Notes: a model not told the origin generated them from the sequence alone. Positions 19,705-29,261 are shown, numbered from the stretch's first letter. The stretch: 64,000 nt of DNA from Bog-756 sp963737625 (GCA_963737625.1 CAVTTK010000002.1:1860001-1924000), one strand, 5' to 3'. Translations and numbers: made by a program.

Positions 19705-21325
19705 CGGACTGACCGATCGGTCGACCGGCCTCGACGAGCTGCGGGAGGACTCGGGCGTCTACGACGATCTGCACGTCGAGGCGCGACGGGTGCTCGATCG
19801 CAACCCCGAGCCCCGCAACCTGCGCGACGTCACCGTGGCCCTGGAGTCGATGGGCTACACCACGAGCGGGGCCGAGGCACTCGGTTTCGAGTCGGTGTTC
19901 GATCTGGCCACGGCGGTCTACGAGCTGACCTATCTGTACTACGTCCCCCAGGTCCATGAGGTGCCCGAACGGATGGGGGCCTGGCGTCGGTTCGCCGACG
20001 ACTATCTGGCCGGATCGTGGTACGGCGTCCCCTGGATCATGTCCGTGGTCGTTCTGTTCTTCGGTCGGGTGGCGCTGTGGTCGTCGCTCGACTCCACGCC
20101 CCAGTCCGAGGCCATGGTGTCTCTGGCCTTCTTCCTGGCCGCCGTGCTGGCCGGCGGGTGCTCGCAGATGATCGGCCGGAAGGGGACCTTCTACCTCCTG
20201 CAGAAGAACTACCCCCTCGTCCGATGGACGGTGGCCCGCTTCCTGGTCTACAGCTGCTCCCTGGCCGCCCTGGTCATCGCCATGGCCTACGCCTTCTACG
20301 TCGTGCCCAACTACGGACTGCATCTCGGGGAGCTGTTTGCCGAATTCGCCGTGGCCATCTTCGTCTTCCTCCTCAGCGCCGCCCCGCTCTACATGCTCCG
20401 TCGCTTCTACACCCTCGCCTTGGCCACCGGGCTGGCACTGGTGGTCACCCTGGCCACGGCCCACCTGTTCACCACCACCTCTTCCGGCTTCCGCCATGCC
20501 CAGCTGCTCGGCATCGCCGTCGGATCGGGGGCCATGGTGGTCATCGCCGCCAGCTACCTGACCATGAGATCCGAGACCCGACCGGGTGACCAGGATTCGA
20601 TCGCCATCGTCAAACCGCCGGAGCTCCGGGTCGTCCTCTGGCACACCGCGCCGTACGCCGTCTATGGCATGGCCTACTTCGTCATGATCCTGGTCGGTCC
20701 AATGATCGTGGGCTTCGCCTACGGCCACAGCCTCGGGGTCGACCAGTACGTCTACCCGTCTACCTTCGAAGGGTCGGTGGACCTGGCCCTGCTGGAGCTG
20801 GTGGTGCTGCTCGGCCTGGTCTACGCCTTGATCGAGCGGTTCGGCCGGCGCCTGCAGCCGTTGCTCGAGAACCAGACGCTCGACTGCTGGCGGCAGGCCC
20901 GCACCACGCTCCGCCGGGAGTGGCTCACCGCCGTCACGGTGCTGACCGTGGTGTCGGGTGTGGTGGCCTGGCTGCTCCCGAGCATCCTCTTGGCCCTGCT
21001 TCCGTCGGGCCTCACCGCCTCGGTCCGGACACCCGGTGGACTCTCCGTGCTGGAGGTGGCCTCCTTCGGCTTCGCCGTCGTGCCCATCGGCATGCTGTGC
21101 AGCCAGTACCTGTTCTTCCTCAGCCGACCGCGTGCGGCGGTGGGCGGGGCCGTGGCCGGGGCCTGCACCAGCGCCGTGGTCACGGTACTGCTGGTCCAGG
21201 GCGGGGACCTGACCGTCGCCACCTGGGGACTCCTGGCCGGAACCATCGTCTATGCCCTGATCACCGGACTGGCGTCCTATCGGGCCCTGTCCGCCGGCGA
21301 GGAGTCCTTCTATGGCTCGTTCTAG
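19688..21325 (+). CDS. PelG-like polysaccharide exporter with extra N-terminal domain
   Basis: The GTG at 19688, with GAGG 9 bases upstream, gives about 545 residues. An ATG at 19670 is an alternative. The first 100 residues are soluble and acidic. From about residue 110 there are about 12 membrane segments, for example WIMSVVVLFFGRVALW and LLELVVLLGLVYALIE, as in PelG, the flippase-like exporter that works with PelF. PelG is about 456 residues, so the N-terminal part is an addition. The assignment rests on topology, the PelF neighbour and general sequence character. Confidence 0.72.
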   Translation: MLPSTDGLTDRSTGLDELREDSGVYDDLHVEARRVLDRNPEPRNLRDVTVALESMGYTTSGAEALGFESVFDLATAVYELTYLYYVPQVHEVPERMGAWRRFADDYLAGSWYGVPWIMSVVVLFFGRVALWSSLDSTPQSEAMVSLAFFLAAVLAGGCSQMIGRKGTFYLLQKNYPLVRWTVARFLVYSCSLAALVIAMAYAFYVVPNYGLHLGELFAEFAVAIFVFLLSAAPLYMLRRFYTLALATGLALVVTLATAHLFTTTSSGFRHAQLLGIAVGSGAMVVIAASYLTMRSETRPGDQDSIAIVKPPELRVVLWHTAPYAVYGMAYFVMILVGPMIVGFAYGHSLGVDQYVYPSTFEGSVDLALLELVVLLGLVYALIERFGRRLQPLLENQTLDCWRQARTTLRREWLTAVTVLTVVSGVVAWLLPSILLALLPSGLTASVRTPGGLSVLEVASFGFAVVPIGMLCSQYLFFLSRPRAAVGGAVAGACTSAVVTVLLVQGGDLTVATWGLLAGTIVYALITGLASYRALSAGEESFYGSF

Positions 21326-22586
21326 CCCCCCGGACCCCCACCCCCGGACCCCGGAGGTCCAGGCGGCCCCGGCCCTGTCCCGGCCGGTGCCCGACGGGCC
21401 ATCGGGATACCCGTCGCCCAACGAGTTGAACGAGTCGTGGGATCCGTCGGACGACGAGAAGCGGACCGAGGAAGGCCGTCAGGTGAACTGGAACTGGCAC
21501 GGCCGCCAGTCCTGGGGGCGCCGGGCTGTCGCCGCCTTCCCCATCGTGGGCTTCCTGCTCGCCGGAGCGCTGATCGTGCACACCACGGCCGCGGCTCAAG
21601 GCGCCATCGACCAGGTGCAGTCGGTAGTGGGCACCGGCGGAGCAACCCTTCTGTCGAGTGCCCCACCGACGGCCACGGCCCCCACGGGTGACGCCGGTCA
21701 GCTCTCGGACTACCAGAATGTGACCTTCTCGCAACCGAGTGGGCCGAGTGTGCCGATCCAGGGCAGTTCCTCCCTGGCCCTTCCCCCCTATGTGGGCTGG
21801 GAGGCCAACGGCAGTGCCGGGGCCGACAACGGGCTGGCCTCGGTGAGTGGAGGTCTTCTCCATGTCGGCGTGCGCCAGGCGACCACCGACTTCCGTGGCT
21901 GGTTCCTGACCACGACGGGCACGACGCCTTCGTCCTGTGTCCTCCAGTTCACGGCGACATCGCCCCCGCCCGTCACCGCCACGTCCCCCAGCGCCATCGG
22001 TGAGTTGGTCATGGCCGTCCAGACGAGCAACACCATCACCACCGGTGACATCAACTACGTCTTCGTGGCCGAGAACGTCGCTTCCGACGGTCACCGTAAC
22101 CTCACCGTGGGCTACTCCCAGGGCCGGCTCAGCCGCGCCACCGAGCACATCCTGAAACAGGTTCCCTGGACCCCGGGGCCCCTGCAGGTCGGCATCCAGA
22201 CCAACGGCGACAACCGGCTCAGTGTCTGGGTCAACGGCTCCCTCTTCTACTACGCCTACATCCTGCAACTCGGCATCACTCCACCGTTCCAGCCCTACCT
22301 GGAGGTGCAGGCCCGCCAGACCCCCTACGCCGTCGGCTACGACGGGTATTCGAGCGTCTGCGAACCCGACGTCACCCTGACCGGTCTCCCGCAGGGCACG
22401 GTGGCCCACCTGGACGGTACCCAACAGGTGGCCACCGACGGTTCGGTGACCTTTCCGGCGCCCATCAACTCACCACCGATGGTCGGCGTCCTGACTCTGA
22501 GCTTGCCCGGGACGACGCGACCGGTGCACTTCGCTCCCCACACCTACTGGCCTGGCAGCCGCTATTCCTTCGCCCCGGGCACCTGA
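21312..22586 (+). CDS. Membrane-anchored, lectin-like secreted protein of the Pel-like operon
   Basis: This 424-residue protein overlaps the exporter gene by 14 bases. A cytoplasmic Pro-rich part (residues 1-75) precedes one membrane segment (VAAFPIVGFLLAGALIVHTT). The outside part has an all-beta pattern around residues 155-345 (VGWEANGSAGADNGLASVSG, NYVFVAENVASDG, NRLSVWVNGSLFYYAYIL) that resembles concanavalin-A/LamG-like domains, then a PEGA-like end (GLPQGTVAHLDGTQQ, VGVLTLSLPG). It may bind or organise the exported polymer. No named family was recognised. Confidence 0.65.
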   Translation: MARSSPPDPHPRTPEVQAAPALSRPVPDGPSGYPSPNELNESWDPSDDEKRTEEGRQVNWNWHGRQSWGRRAVAAFPIVGFLLAGALIVHTTAAAQGAIDQVQSVVGTGGATLLSSAPPTATAPTGDAGQLSDYQNVTFSQPSGPSVPIQGSSSLALPPYVGWEANGSAGADNGLASVSGGLLHVGVRQATTDFRGWFLTTTGTTPSSCVLQFTATSPPPVTATSPSAIGELVMAVQTSNTITTGDINYVFVAENVASDGHRNLTVGYSQGRLSRATEHILKQVPWTPGPLQVGIQTNGDNRLSVWVNGSLFYYAYILQLGITPPFQPYLEVQARQTPYAVGYDGYSSVCEPDVTLTGLPQGTVAHLDGTQQVATDGSVTFPAPINSPPMVGVLTLSLPGTTRPVHFAPHTYWPGSRYSFAPGT

Positions 22587-22605
22587 CGGGTCCGAGCGCT
22601 GGCAG

Positions 22606-22625
22606 GCCGGTCAGAGGAGACCGGC
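22606..22625 (+). terminator. Weak hairpin after the Pel-like operon
   Basis: A 7-bp stem, GCCGGTC with GACCGGC, and a 6-base loop lie 20 bases after the stop at 22586. There is no T-run, so this could be a weak terminator or chance in GC-rich DNA. Confidence 0.3.
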
Positions 22626-22696
22626 TACCACCAGGGCCGGCCGGGCCGTCACCGGAACGGTTCAAGGCCGGAACGAATCGGGTCGATGAATTTTCC

Positions 22697-22978
22697 ATGA
22701 CATTCCGATCCCTTTCACTGATCCTGAACAACCCGACGGACCCGTCCCCGGCCCCCGCGGTCGGCTCGCCCGACTACGGCAGCTACAGCGACGACCAGTT
22801 GACCGCCGAGCGGGACCGGCGCCAGCGGCAACGGGATGAGCTCATGCTCCATGCTCACGGCGACACGTCCACCCTCTCCCTCCTGAGCAGCATCGACGGC
22901 GAGGTGGAACGGATCACCGCGGAGCTCATCCGGCGGGCCCGCTCGCGGCATCCCTCCTCCTTCAATCCGGCGTCCTAG
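22697..22978 (+). CDS. Small unknown protein downstream of the Pel-like operon
   Basis: This 93-residue protein starts at ATG 22697. After a variable start it has a clear coding character: YGSYSDDQLTAERDRRQRQR followed by TSTLSLLSSIDGEVERITAE and a basic end. It is probably two helices, possibly a coiled coil. It may be cotranscribed with the upstream operon, 110 bases away. I do not recognise it. Confidence 0.55.
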   Translation: MTFRSLSLILNNPTDPSPAPAVGSPDYGSYSDDQLTAERDRRQRQRDELMLHAHGDTSTLSLLSSIDGEVERITAELIRRARSRHPSSFNPAS

Positions 22979-22990
22979 CCGGCGGCCGCG

Positions 22991-23809
22991 TCACCCATAG
23001 CGACCGAGTACGGCCTCGGCCCGGCGGCGGTACGCGCCGTCGAACAGGACGGTGTGGACCAGGAGCGGCGCCAGATGGAACAGGTCGACCCGCTCCTGCC
23101 ATCCGGCTTCCAGGGGCCGAACCTCGACGTAGGCCCGTAGCAGGCGGTCGGGCACCGAACCGAACAGGCCCAGCATGGCCAGGTCCTCCTCGGGATGTCC
23201 GCCATGGACCGACGGGTCGATGACCCACGGCCGACCGTCCGCCCCCCACAGCACGTTCCCCCACCACAGATCACCGTGCACCAGGGCGGCGGGGCCCACG
23301 GGGAGCAGCTCGCCGAGACGGTCGGCCACAGCGGCCACCGACCCCTCCATCCCGCACCGGGCCGCCAGCCCGAGGAGGCGGGTGCGGTAGAAGGCCACGG
23401 CATCGGGACACACCGCCGCGCTCACCGGGCAGACGCCCACCCACGACGACCCGCCACCCCACGCCGGCCACGGAGCTGCATGGAGACGGGCCAGTCCCCG
23501 ACCCAACGCCTCCTCGTGGACGGGCGTGCGGGGGCCCTGCTCCACCCAGGTGGTGACCAGGAGGTCGGACTCGGCCAGCACCACGGCCGGAGCCGGGGGT
23601 GCCCCGCCCACCCCGGCCAGGGACCGCAGCCCGCTCGCCTCGTCCTCCACCCCCGGTCCGACCTTGGCCACCAGCTCGCGTCCGGCCACCGTGACCCGCC
23701 AGACACCCGCCCCCAGGGGCCGGGGGGCACCGATAGGCCCGACGACAGCCCTGAGGCGGTCGGTCCAGGCCATGGGCGACGGGGTGGGCCGGTCGGGCAC
23801 GGGAGCCAT
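22991..23809 (-). CDS. Fructosamine/ketosamine-3-kinase-like protein
   Basis: The start is ATG 23809 (MAPVPDRPTPSP), with a further in-frame start at 23848, giving about 272 residues. It carries the fructosamine-kinase pattern VHGDLWWGNVLWGADGRPWV, IDPSVHGGHPEEDLAMLGLF and WGGGSSWVG before it. The family phosphorylates sugar-amine adducts on proteins or small molecules so that the adduct falls off, a protein-repair step. The gene runs convergently towards the small unknown gene. Confidence 0.85.
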   Translation of the reverse strand: MAPVPDRPTPSPMAWTDRLRAVVGPIGAPRPLGAGVWRVTVAGRELVAKVGPGVEDEASGLRSLAGVGGAPPAPAVVLAESDLLVTTWVEQGPRTPVHEEALGRGLARLHAAPWPAWGGGSSWVGVCPVSAAVCPDAVAFYRTRLLGLAARCGMEGSVAAVADRLGELLPVGPAALVHGDLWWGNVLWGADGRPWVIDPSVHGGHPEEDLAMLGLFGSVPDRLLRAYVEVRPLEAGWQERVDLFHLAPLLVHTVLFDGAYRRRAEAVLGRYG

Positions 23810-23978
23810 GGGGCCAGTATCCCCGGACGCCCCCAGGGGTGCTAGCACGATCGAGGATCGAGAGGCTGTCCACCTTGGCCGGGACGCTCCCCCGGGTCAC
23901 AATGATCCGGTGGGGCACGCGAGTGATCGGCGGTGTGGCACGGAACGATGGGGTCATGAGCGGACCGGGGACTGACAC

Positions 23979-26570
23979 GTGCCCATGAGCAGTCGAGGTC
24001 TCCGGGTGGCGGCCTACCGGCACCGGGCCGCCTTCGGCCGCCGCCGAGGTGGCTACCTCACGCTGATCCTCCTCATCGGCCTGGTGGGCGGACTGGCCCT
24101 GGGCTCGGTGGCGGCGGCCCGCCGCACCCAGGCCTCCTTCGCCACCTATCTGGCCAGTACCAACCCCTCCGACCTAGGCATCACCGTCTTCGGTGGCGCC
24201 AGCAGCGGGGGTGGTTCCGCTCCGTTCTATTCCGCAGCGGCCCTGGACCGCGTGGCCAAGCTTCCCGGAGTCAGACACGTCGAGGCCGCCTTCCCCCTCA
24301 CTGCGGCCCCGTTGGCTCCTGATGGAGCCCCCGAGCTCGGTGGCATCAACAACATCTTCCCGGTGGTGAGCGTCCACGGCGAGTACTTCGCCCAGGACCG
24401 ATTGGCGGTGCTGGCCGGACGCCGGGCCGACCCCCGTCGTCTCGATGAGGTGATGATGACCCCATTGGCCGCGCAGATTCAGGGCCTCCACGTGGGTGAG
24501 GTCATCCACTACGGCATCTACAACGTCAACGAGCAGAACGAGCCCGGCTTCGGTACGGCCAAGGTTCCTCCGCACCGTCGCCTCAGCGCCACCCTGGTCG
24601 GTCTGGTGCAGGTGAGCAACGCCATCGTCGAGGACGACATCGACCGCTACCCCACGTTCGAGTTCTTCACCCCGGCGCTGGGTCGCTCCATTGTTGCTGA
24701 CGGCGGTCAGGGGAACGAGGGCGCCATCGCCTACGACCTCCAGCTCGACCGGGGCAACCGTGGCGTGGCGGCGGTGGAGCGGGAGTTCGCCTCGGTCTCT
24801 CCGCCGGGAAACACCTACGGTTTCCACAGCGCTGAAGCGGTTGCAGTCAAGGTGAACAGCACGCTCAAACCGCTGGTCATCGCCCTCTGGGTGTTCGGCG
24901 GCATGGCCCTGTTGGCCGCCCTGCTCATCGCCGTGCAGCTGATCTCCCGGCAGCTGGGCGATGCCGCCGACGATCTCGTCGTGCTGCGGGCCTTCGGGGC
25001 CGATGAGACGGCGATGGTATCCGATGGCCTCTACGGCCTGTTGTCCGCCATCGTGATCGGAGCCCTCCTGGCCGGAGTGATGGCGGTGGTCCTGTCACCG
25101 CTGTCGCCGCTCGGGCCGGTACGAGCGGTCTATCCCGGTTCAGCCATTGCCGCGGACTGGACAGTGTTGGGATGGGGCGTGCCGGCACTCGCCGTCGTCC
25201 TCGGCGCGGCGGCCACCATCATGGCCTGGCGGGGAACTCCCCACCGCGTGGCCCTGCGGGCCAGGGTCGCTCCGCCCCGTTCCTCGAAGGCGGTACAGAC
25301 GGTGGCCTCGACTGGTCTGCCCGTACCGACCCTGGTCGGGGTGCGCTTCGCCCTCGAACGCGGTCGCGGTCGGACGGCGGTTCCCGTGCGCTCGACCCTC
25401 TTGGGCGCCGTGCTGGCCGTGACCCTGGTGGTGTCCACCCTCACGTTCGGGAGCGGGCTGCGGTCACTGGTTTCACGGCCGGCGCTGTACGGATGGAACT
25501 TCTCCTACCTGCTCAACGCCAGCAACACCACACCGCCGAAGGCCCTCACCCTCCTCGACCACGATCCCGACGTGGCGGCCTGGGACGGCTACGACTACAA
25601 CGATGCTGAAGTCGACGGCCTGGGCGTCCCCTTCCTCTTCGAATCCGGGCACTCCGCCTCGAAGCCGCCCATCAGCCCACCGATCCTGAGCGGCCACGCC
25701 GTCGAGGGCACCGGACAGATCGTCCTGGGTGCGAACACCCTCGCCCAGCTGCACAAGCACCTCGGCGATACCGTCCGCGTCTCCTACGGATCGCCTCAGA
25801 ACGGCCGGTTGTACATTCCTCCGAGGCCCTACGTGGTGGTAGGGACGGCGACCATGCCGGCCATCGGATTCTCGAGTGTGGTCGACGACCACACCTCGAT
25901 GGGAACCGGAGCCCTCATCGCTGTGGCCGGCTTGCCCAAGGCGTTCCAGGAGGCGTCGCAGAGTTCGATCCAGGCCCTGGACGGGCCCAATCTCGTCTTC
26001 GTGCGATTGCAATCCGGGGTATCGGAGCCAGCCGGGATCGCCGACATGCGACGGGTGGCCCACGCTGCCGACCGGATCCTCAGTACGGCGGCCGGCGGAG
26101 CCGGCGCCGGCAACAACGTCTCCGTGCTCGGTGTGCAACGCCCAGCCGAGATCGTCAACTACGGGACCATCGGGGTGACGCCGGCCCTGATGGCCACGGC
26201 GTTGGCTGCCGCGGCCATCGTGGCCCTCGGCCTCACGCTGATCGCCTCGGTGAGGCGCCGTCGGCGCGACCTGGCCCTCCTCAAGTCCCTCGGGTTCACC
26301 CAGCGCCAACTGGCCGCGACGGTGGCCTGGCAGGCGTCGGTGTCCTCGATCATCGGCATCATCATCGGCGTGCCCCTGGGCATCGCCGCTGGGCGGGCTC
26401 TGTGGACGCTGTTCGCCCGCGAGATCTACGCCGTCCCCCAACCCACCGTGCCGGTCCTGTCGGTGGTGTTGGTGGCGCTGGGCACCGTGGTGCTGGCCAA
26501 CCTGGTGGCCGCGGTGCCCGGTCGCATGGCCGCCCGCACCCCGACCGCCCTGCTCCTGCGGGCGGAGTGA
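23979..26570 (+). CDS. Large FtsX-type ABC transporter permease, orphan
   Basis: This 863-residue protein has an N-terminal membrane segment (GGYLTLILLIGLVGGLALGS), a large extracytoplasmic domain, a three-helix FtsX core around residues 285-425, a further membrane segment near residue 475 with a second outside domain, and a C-terminal FtsX core with ALLKSLGFTQRQLAATVAWQ. The start is GTG 23979 or ATG 23985. No ATPase gene lies beside it in the window, unlike most MacB-like pairs, so its partner must be coded elsewhere. Substrate is unknown; lipoprotein- or peptide-linked functions are typical of the family. Confidence 0.85.
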   Translation: MPMSSRGLRVAAYRHRAAFGRRRGGYLTLILLIGLVGGLALGSVAAARRTQASFATYLASTNPSDLGITVFGGASSGGGSAPFYSAAALDRVAKLPGVRHVEAAFPLTAAPLAPDGAPELGGINNIFPVVSVHGEYFAQDRLAVLAGRRADPRRLDEVMMTPLAAQIQGLHVGEVIHYGIYNVNEQNEPGFGTAKVPPHRRLSATLVGLVQVSNAIVEDDIDRYPTFEFFTPALGRSIVADGGQGNEGAIAYDLQLDRGNRGVAAVEREFASVSPPGNTYGFHSAEAVAVKVNSTLKPLVIALWVFGGMALLAALLIAVQLISRQLGDAADDLVVLRAFGADETAMVSDGLYGLLSAIVIGALLAGVMAVVLSPLSPLGPVRAVYPGSAIAADWTVLGWGVPALAVVLGAAATIMAWRGTPHRVALRARVAPPRSSKAVQTVASTGLPVPTLVGVRFALERGRGRTAVPVRSTLLGAVLAVTLVVSTLTFGSGLRSLVSRPALYGWNFSYLLNASNTTPPKALTLLDHDPDVAAWDGYDYNDAEVDGLGVPFLFESGHSASKPPISPPILSGHAVEGTGQIVLGANTLAQLHKHLGDTVRVSYGSPQNGRLYIPPRPYVVVGTATMPAIGFSSVVDDHTSMGTGALIAVAGLPKAFQEASQSSIQALDGPNLVFVRLQSGVSEPAGIADMRRVAHAADRILSTAAGGAGAGNNVSVLGVQRPAEIVNYGTIGVTPALMATALAAAAIVALGLTLIASVRRRRRDLALLKSLGFTQRQLAATVAWQASVSSIIGIIIGVPLGIAAGRALWTLFAREIYAVPQPTVPVLSVVLVALGTVVLANLVAAVPGRMAARTPTALLLRAE

Positions 26571-26634
26571 CGACGGGCGACCTGGTCCGCCGGGGCATGC
26601 TACCCAATCGAACACCTGTTCGCTACAGTGGCCC

Positions 26635-28119
26635 ATGGCTGTCGCCCTCCAGGGGTCCTTCGATGAGCTGGGAACCCCCCTCCACCAGGTGACCTTCGTG
26701 GTGGTCGACGTGGAGACCACCGGCGGGTCACCGGACCGGTGCTCCCTCACCGAGGTGGCGGCGGCCCGCTACCGGGGCGGTGAGCTGCTCGGCACCTACC
26801 AGACCTTTGTCCGCCCCGACGACCGCATCCCGCCGCTCATCACCGCCCTGACCGGCATCAGTGACGCCATGGTGGCCGACGCCCCCCGGGTCGGGGAGAT
26901 GCTGCCCTCGTTCCTGGAGTTCGTGGGCCGGTCGGTCCTGGTGGGACACAACCTGCGCTTCGACCGGTCGTTCCTCGATCACGCCCTGGTGGCCACGGGC
27001 CGGGAGCCACTGGCCAACCGGACGGTCGACACCCTGGCCCTGGCCCGACGCCTGGTGCGCGACATGGTCCACGACTGCAAGCTCGGGACCCTGGCTGCCA
27101 CCCTCCGGCTGCCCCACCAGCCGTGCCACCGGGCCCTCAGCGACGTGCTGGCCACCGGCGACCTGCTCCACGCCCTGCTGGAGCGGGCCGGATCGTTCGG
27201 GATCCTCGGGCTCGAGGAACTCATCGACCTGCCGAAGCTGGTGGGCCATCCCCAGTCGGCGAAGCTCCGTCTCACCGTGCGGCTCCCCCACCGGCCCGGC
27301 GTCTACTGGTTCACCGACGCTGCCGGTCATGTGCTCTACGTGGGCCAGGCCACCGATCTGCAGACCCGGGTCCGGTCGTACTTCACCTCGGACCAGCGGC
27401 GGAAGGTGGGCCGACTGCTTCGCCTGCTCGACCGCGTCCACTACCGGGTCTGCCCCGGCCCACTCAGTGCCGCGGTGGTCGAGGGCCGGCTCATCCGGGC
27501 GTGGTCACCGCCGTTCAACCAGCACGGGAAGACCCGGAGGAAGCCGAGCGGTCCAGCCGGGATCCCGGCTACCGCCTCGGCTACCGGAGGTAACTCGCCG
27601 CCTCGCCGTCGGGCCCGCCGGAGGGTCTGGAGTCCCGAGCAGCTGGCGGTGGATCCGATCACCCTGCTGGCTCCGATGGCCGAGGCCCTCCATGCACTGG
27701 CCAGCCAGCAACGCTTCGAGGAGGCCGGCGCGCTTCGGGACGAGGCCGAGCGGTTGCGCCGTCTGCTGGAGCGCCATCGACGGGTGGAGTCGCTCCGAGC
27801 CGCCGGACGGGTGGTGCTGACCGTTGAGGGCGAGGGCGAGGTGGTCCTCGACGGCGGCGTCTGGGCGGAGGGCGGGACCGGTGCCGTCATCGGCCCGCTG
27901 GATGTGCGAGGTGAAGACGAGGGTGGTCTCGATCAGGAACGCTCCATCGTGGCCCGGTGGCTCGGGGCCCACGCCGAGACGGTCCGAATCCTCGAGGTCG
28001 AGTCGCCGACCGGGATCTGCCTGCCCGCCTGCCGGATCCCGGAGTTGGTCGAGCTCACCGGACGGTGTGCAGCGCCCACCGAACCCAGTCCCGACCCGCC
28101 CGCACTTCCGGCCACCTGA
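26635..28119 (+). CDS. DEDDh exonuclease fused to GIY-YIG (UvrC/Cho-like) nuclease
   Basis: This 494-residue protein has an N-terminal DnaQ-like exonuclease: VVVDVETTGGSPDRCSL (Asp, Glu), VGHNLRFDRSFL (His/Asp region) and CHRALSDVLAT (His and Asp). Around residues 220-300 lies a GIY-YIG domain, PGVYWFTDAAGHVLYVGQAT, with the later RxxR/E region VEGRLIRAWSPPFN. Near residue 350-380 is a UVR-like helix pair (LASQQRFEEAGALRDEAERL). This fusion is widespread in actinobacteria and points to DNA repair or processing. Confidence 0.9.
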   Translation: MAVALQGSFDELGTPLHQVTFVVVDVETTGGSPDRCSLTEVAAARYRGGELLGTYQTFVRPDDRIPPLITALTGISDAMVADAPRVGEMLPSFLEFVGRSVLVGHNLRFDRSFLDHALVATGREPLANRTVDTLALARRLVRDMVHDCKLGTLAATLRLPHQPCHRALSDVLATGDLLHALLERAGSFGILGLEELIDLPKLVGHPQSAKLRLTVRLPHRPGVYWFTDAAGHVLYVGQATDLQTRVRSYFTSDQRRKVGRLLRLLDRVHYRVCPGPLSAAVVEGRLIRAWSPPFNQHGKTRRKPSGPAGIPATASATGGNSPPRRRARRRVWSPEQLAVDPITLLAPMAEALHALASQQRFEEAGALRDEAERLRRLLERHRRVESLRAAGRVVLTVEGEGEVVLDGGVWAEGGTGAVIGPLDVRGEDEGGLDQERSIVARWLGAHAETVRILEVESPTGICLPACRIPELVELTGRCAAPTEPSPDPPALPAT

Positions 28120-28136
28120 GCTCGAGGGGCGAGCTC
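28118..28136. terminator. Bidirectional hairpin between convergent genes
   Basis: GAGCTCG (28118-28124) pairs with CGAGCTC (28130-28136) around a 5-base loop, exactly between the end of the exonuclease gene and the end of trpD. There is no T-run. The position makes a shared terminator plausible. Confidence 0.5.
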
Positions 28137-28137
28137 C

Positions 28138-29261
28138 TCAGCCGTCGGCCTCGGCGGCCGATGCCTCCTGGGAAACCCGGATCAACGACTGCAGCACCTC
28201 GGCGGCCCGCCCGTCGTCGATGACCTGGTCGGCCTGCACGATGCCGCTGGGCAGGTCGGGGGCGGTCCCCACCACCACCAGGGCGGCCGCGGCGTTGAGC
28301 ACGGCGATGTCCCGGTGGGGGGACGACTGCCCTCCGATCACACGCAGGATGGCCGCGGCGTTGAACGCCGCGTCCCCCCGCGGAGGTCGTCGAGAGAGGC
28401 CGGGGCAAAGCCCAATACGGCGGGGTCGACACGGTAGGCCGAGGTCTCGTAGCGCCCCTTGGCATCTCGGATGAGCTCATGGACCGTGGACGGTCCGGTG
28501 GTGCTCAGCTCGTCGAGACCGTCGTCGCCGTAGACCACCACAGCCCGGGCCGCGCCGTTGGCGGCGAGGACGCCGAGCATCTTGTCGGCCATGGCCGGGT
28601 TGGACACCCCCACCACCTGGTAGCGGGCCCGGCCCGGATTGGCCAGGGGTCCCAGGTAGTTGAAGACGGTGGGTATGCCCAGCTCCTTGCGCACCGGGCC
28701 GGCGAAGCGCATGGCCGGGTGGAATCGGGGGGCGAAGCAGAAGCCCATGCCCACCTCGTCGATGCACCGGGCCACGCCGGCCGGTCCCAGATCGGCGACC
28801 ACGCCGAGCGCCTCGAGCACGTCGGCGGCACCGACGGCCGACGACGAGGCCCGCCCGCCGTGCTTGCACACCTTGGCCCCGGTGGCCGCCACCACCAGTG
28901 CGGCGATGGTCGACACGTTGATGCTACGCAGCCGGTCCCCGCCGGTCCCGCACGTGTCGATCACGTCCAGGCCTTCGGGAAGGTCCAGGGGCACGGCGTG
29001 GGAGACCATGGACCGGACGAAGCCGGTCATCTCCTCGACCGACTCGCCCTTGGCCCGCAGCGCGGTGACCAGGGCGGCGATCTGGGCCGGGGACGCCTCC
29101 CCGGCCAGTACCTCCCCCATCACCGTCTCCGCCGACTCGGCGGACAGCGAGGTGCCCGACAGCAGGTCGGTGAGGATCCCGGGCCAGCCGCCCAGGACCT
29201 CGAACGGGGTGGGCCGGGCACCCGGGGAGGAGTCGGTGGTCGGAGTCGGGTCGACGCCCAT
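28138..29261 (-). pseudogene. trpD: Anthranilate phosphoribosyltransferase (trpD) with a frameshift near the 3' end
   Basis: The first frame (29261 to about 28380) gives a normal TrpD: DVIDTCGTGGDRLRSINVST (PRPP-binding), KHGGRASSSAVGAADVLEAL, NYLGPLANP and VYGDDGLDELSTTG. After DLRGG it shifts, and the rest, DAAFNAAAILRVIGGQSS... to SLIRVSQEAS, continues in the 28341-28138 frame. A missing G in the GGGGGG run at about 28376-28381 explains it. TrpD transfers phosphoribose to anthranilate in tryptophan synthesis. Because everything else is intact, a sequencing error is at least as likely as real inactivation. The start overlaps the acyl-CoA dehydrogenase stop (TGATG). Confidence 0.9.

Noticed and set aside
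19496..21421. 641-codon minus-strand frame
   Set aside because: It is Gly/Gln/His-rich and lies antisense to the PelG-like gene, whose membrane segments are clear.
25473..26750. 425-codon minus-strand frame
   Set aside because: It is antisense to the FtsX-type permease and is His/Gly/Arg-rich without a domain.
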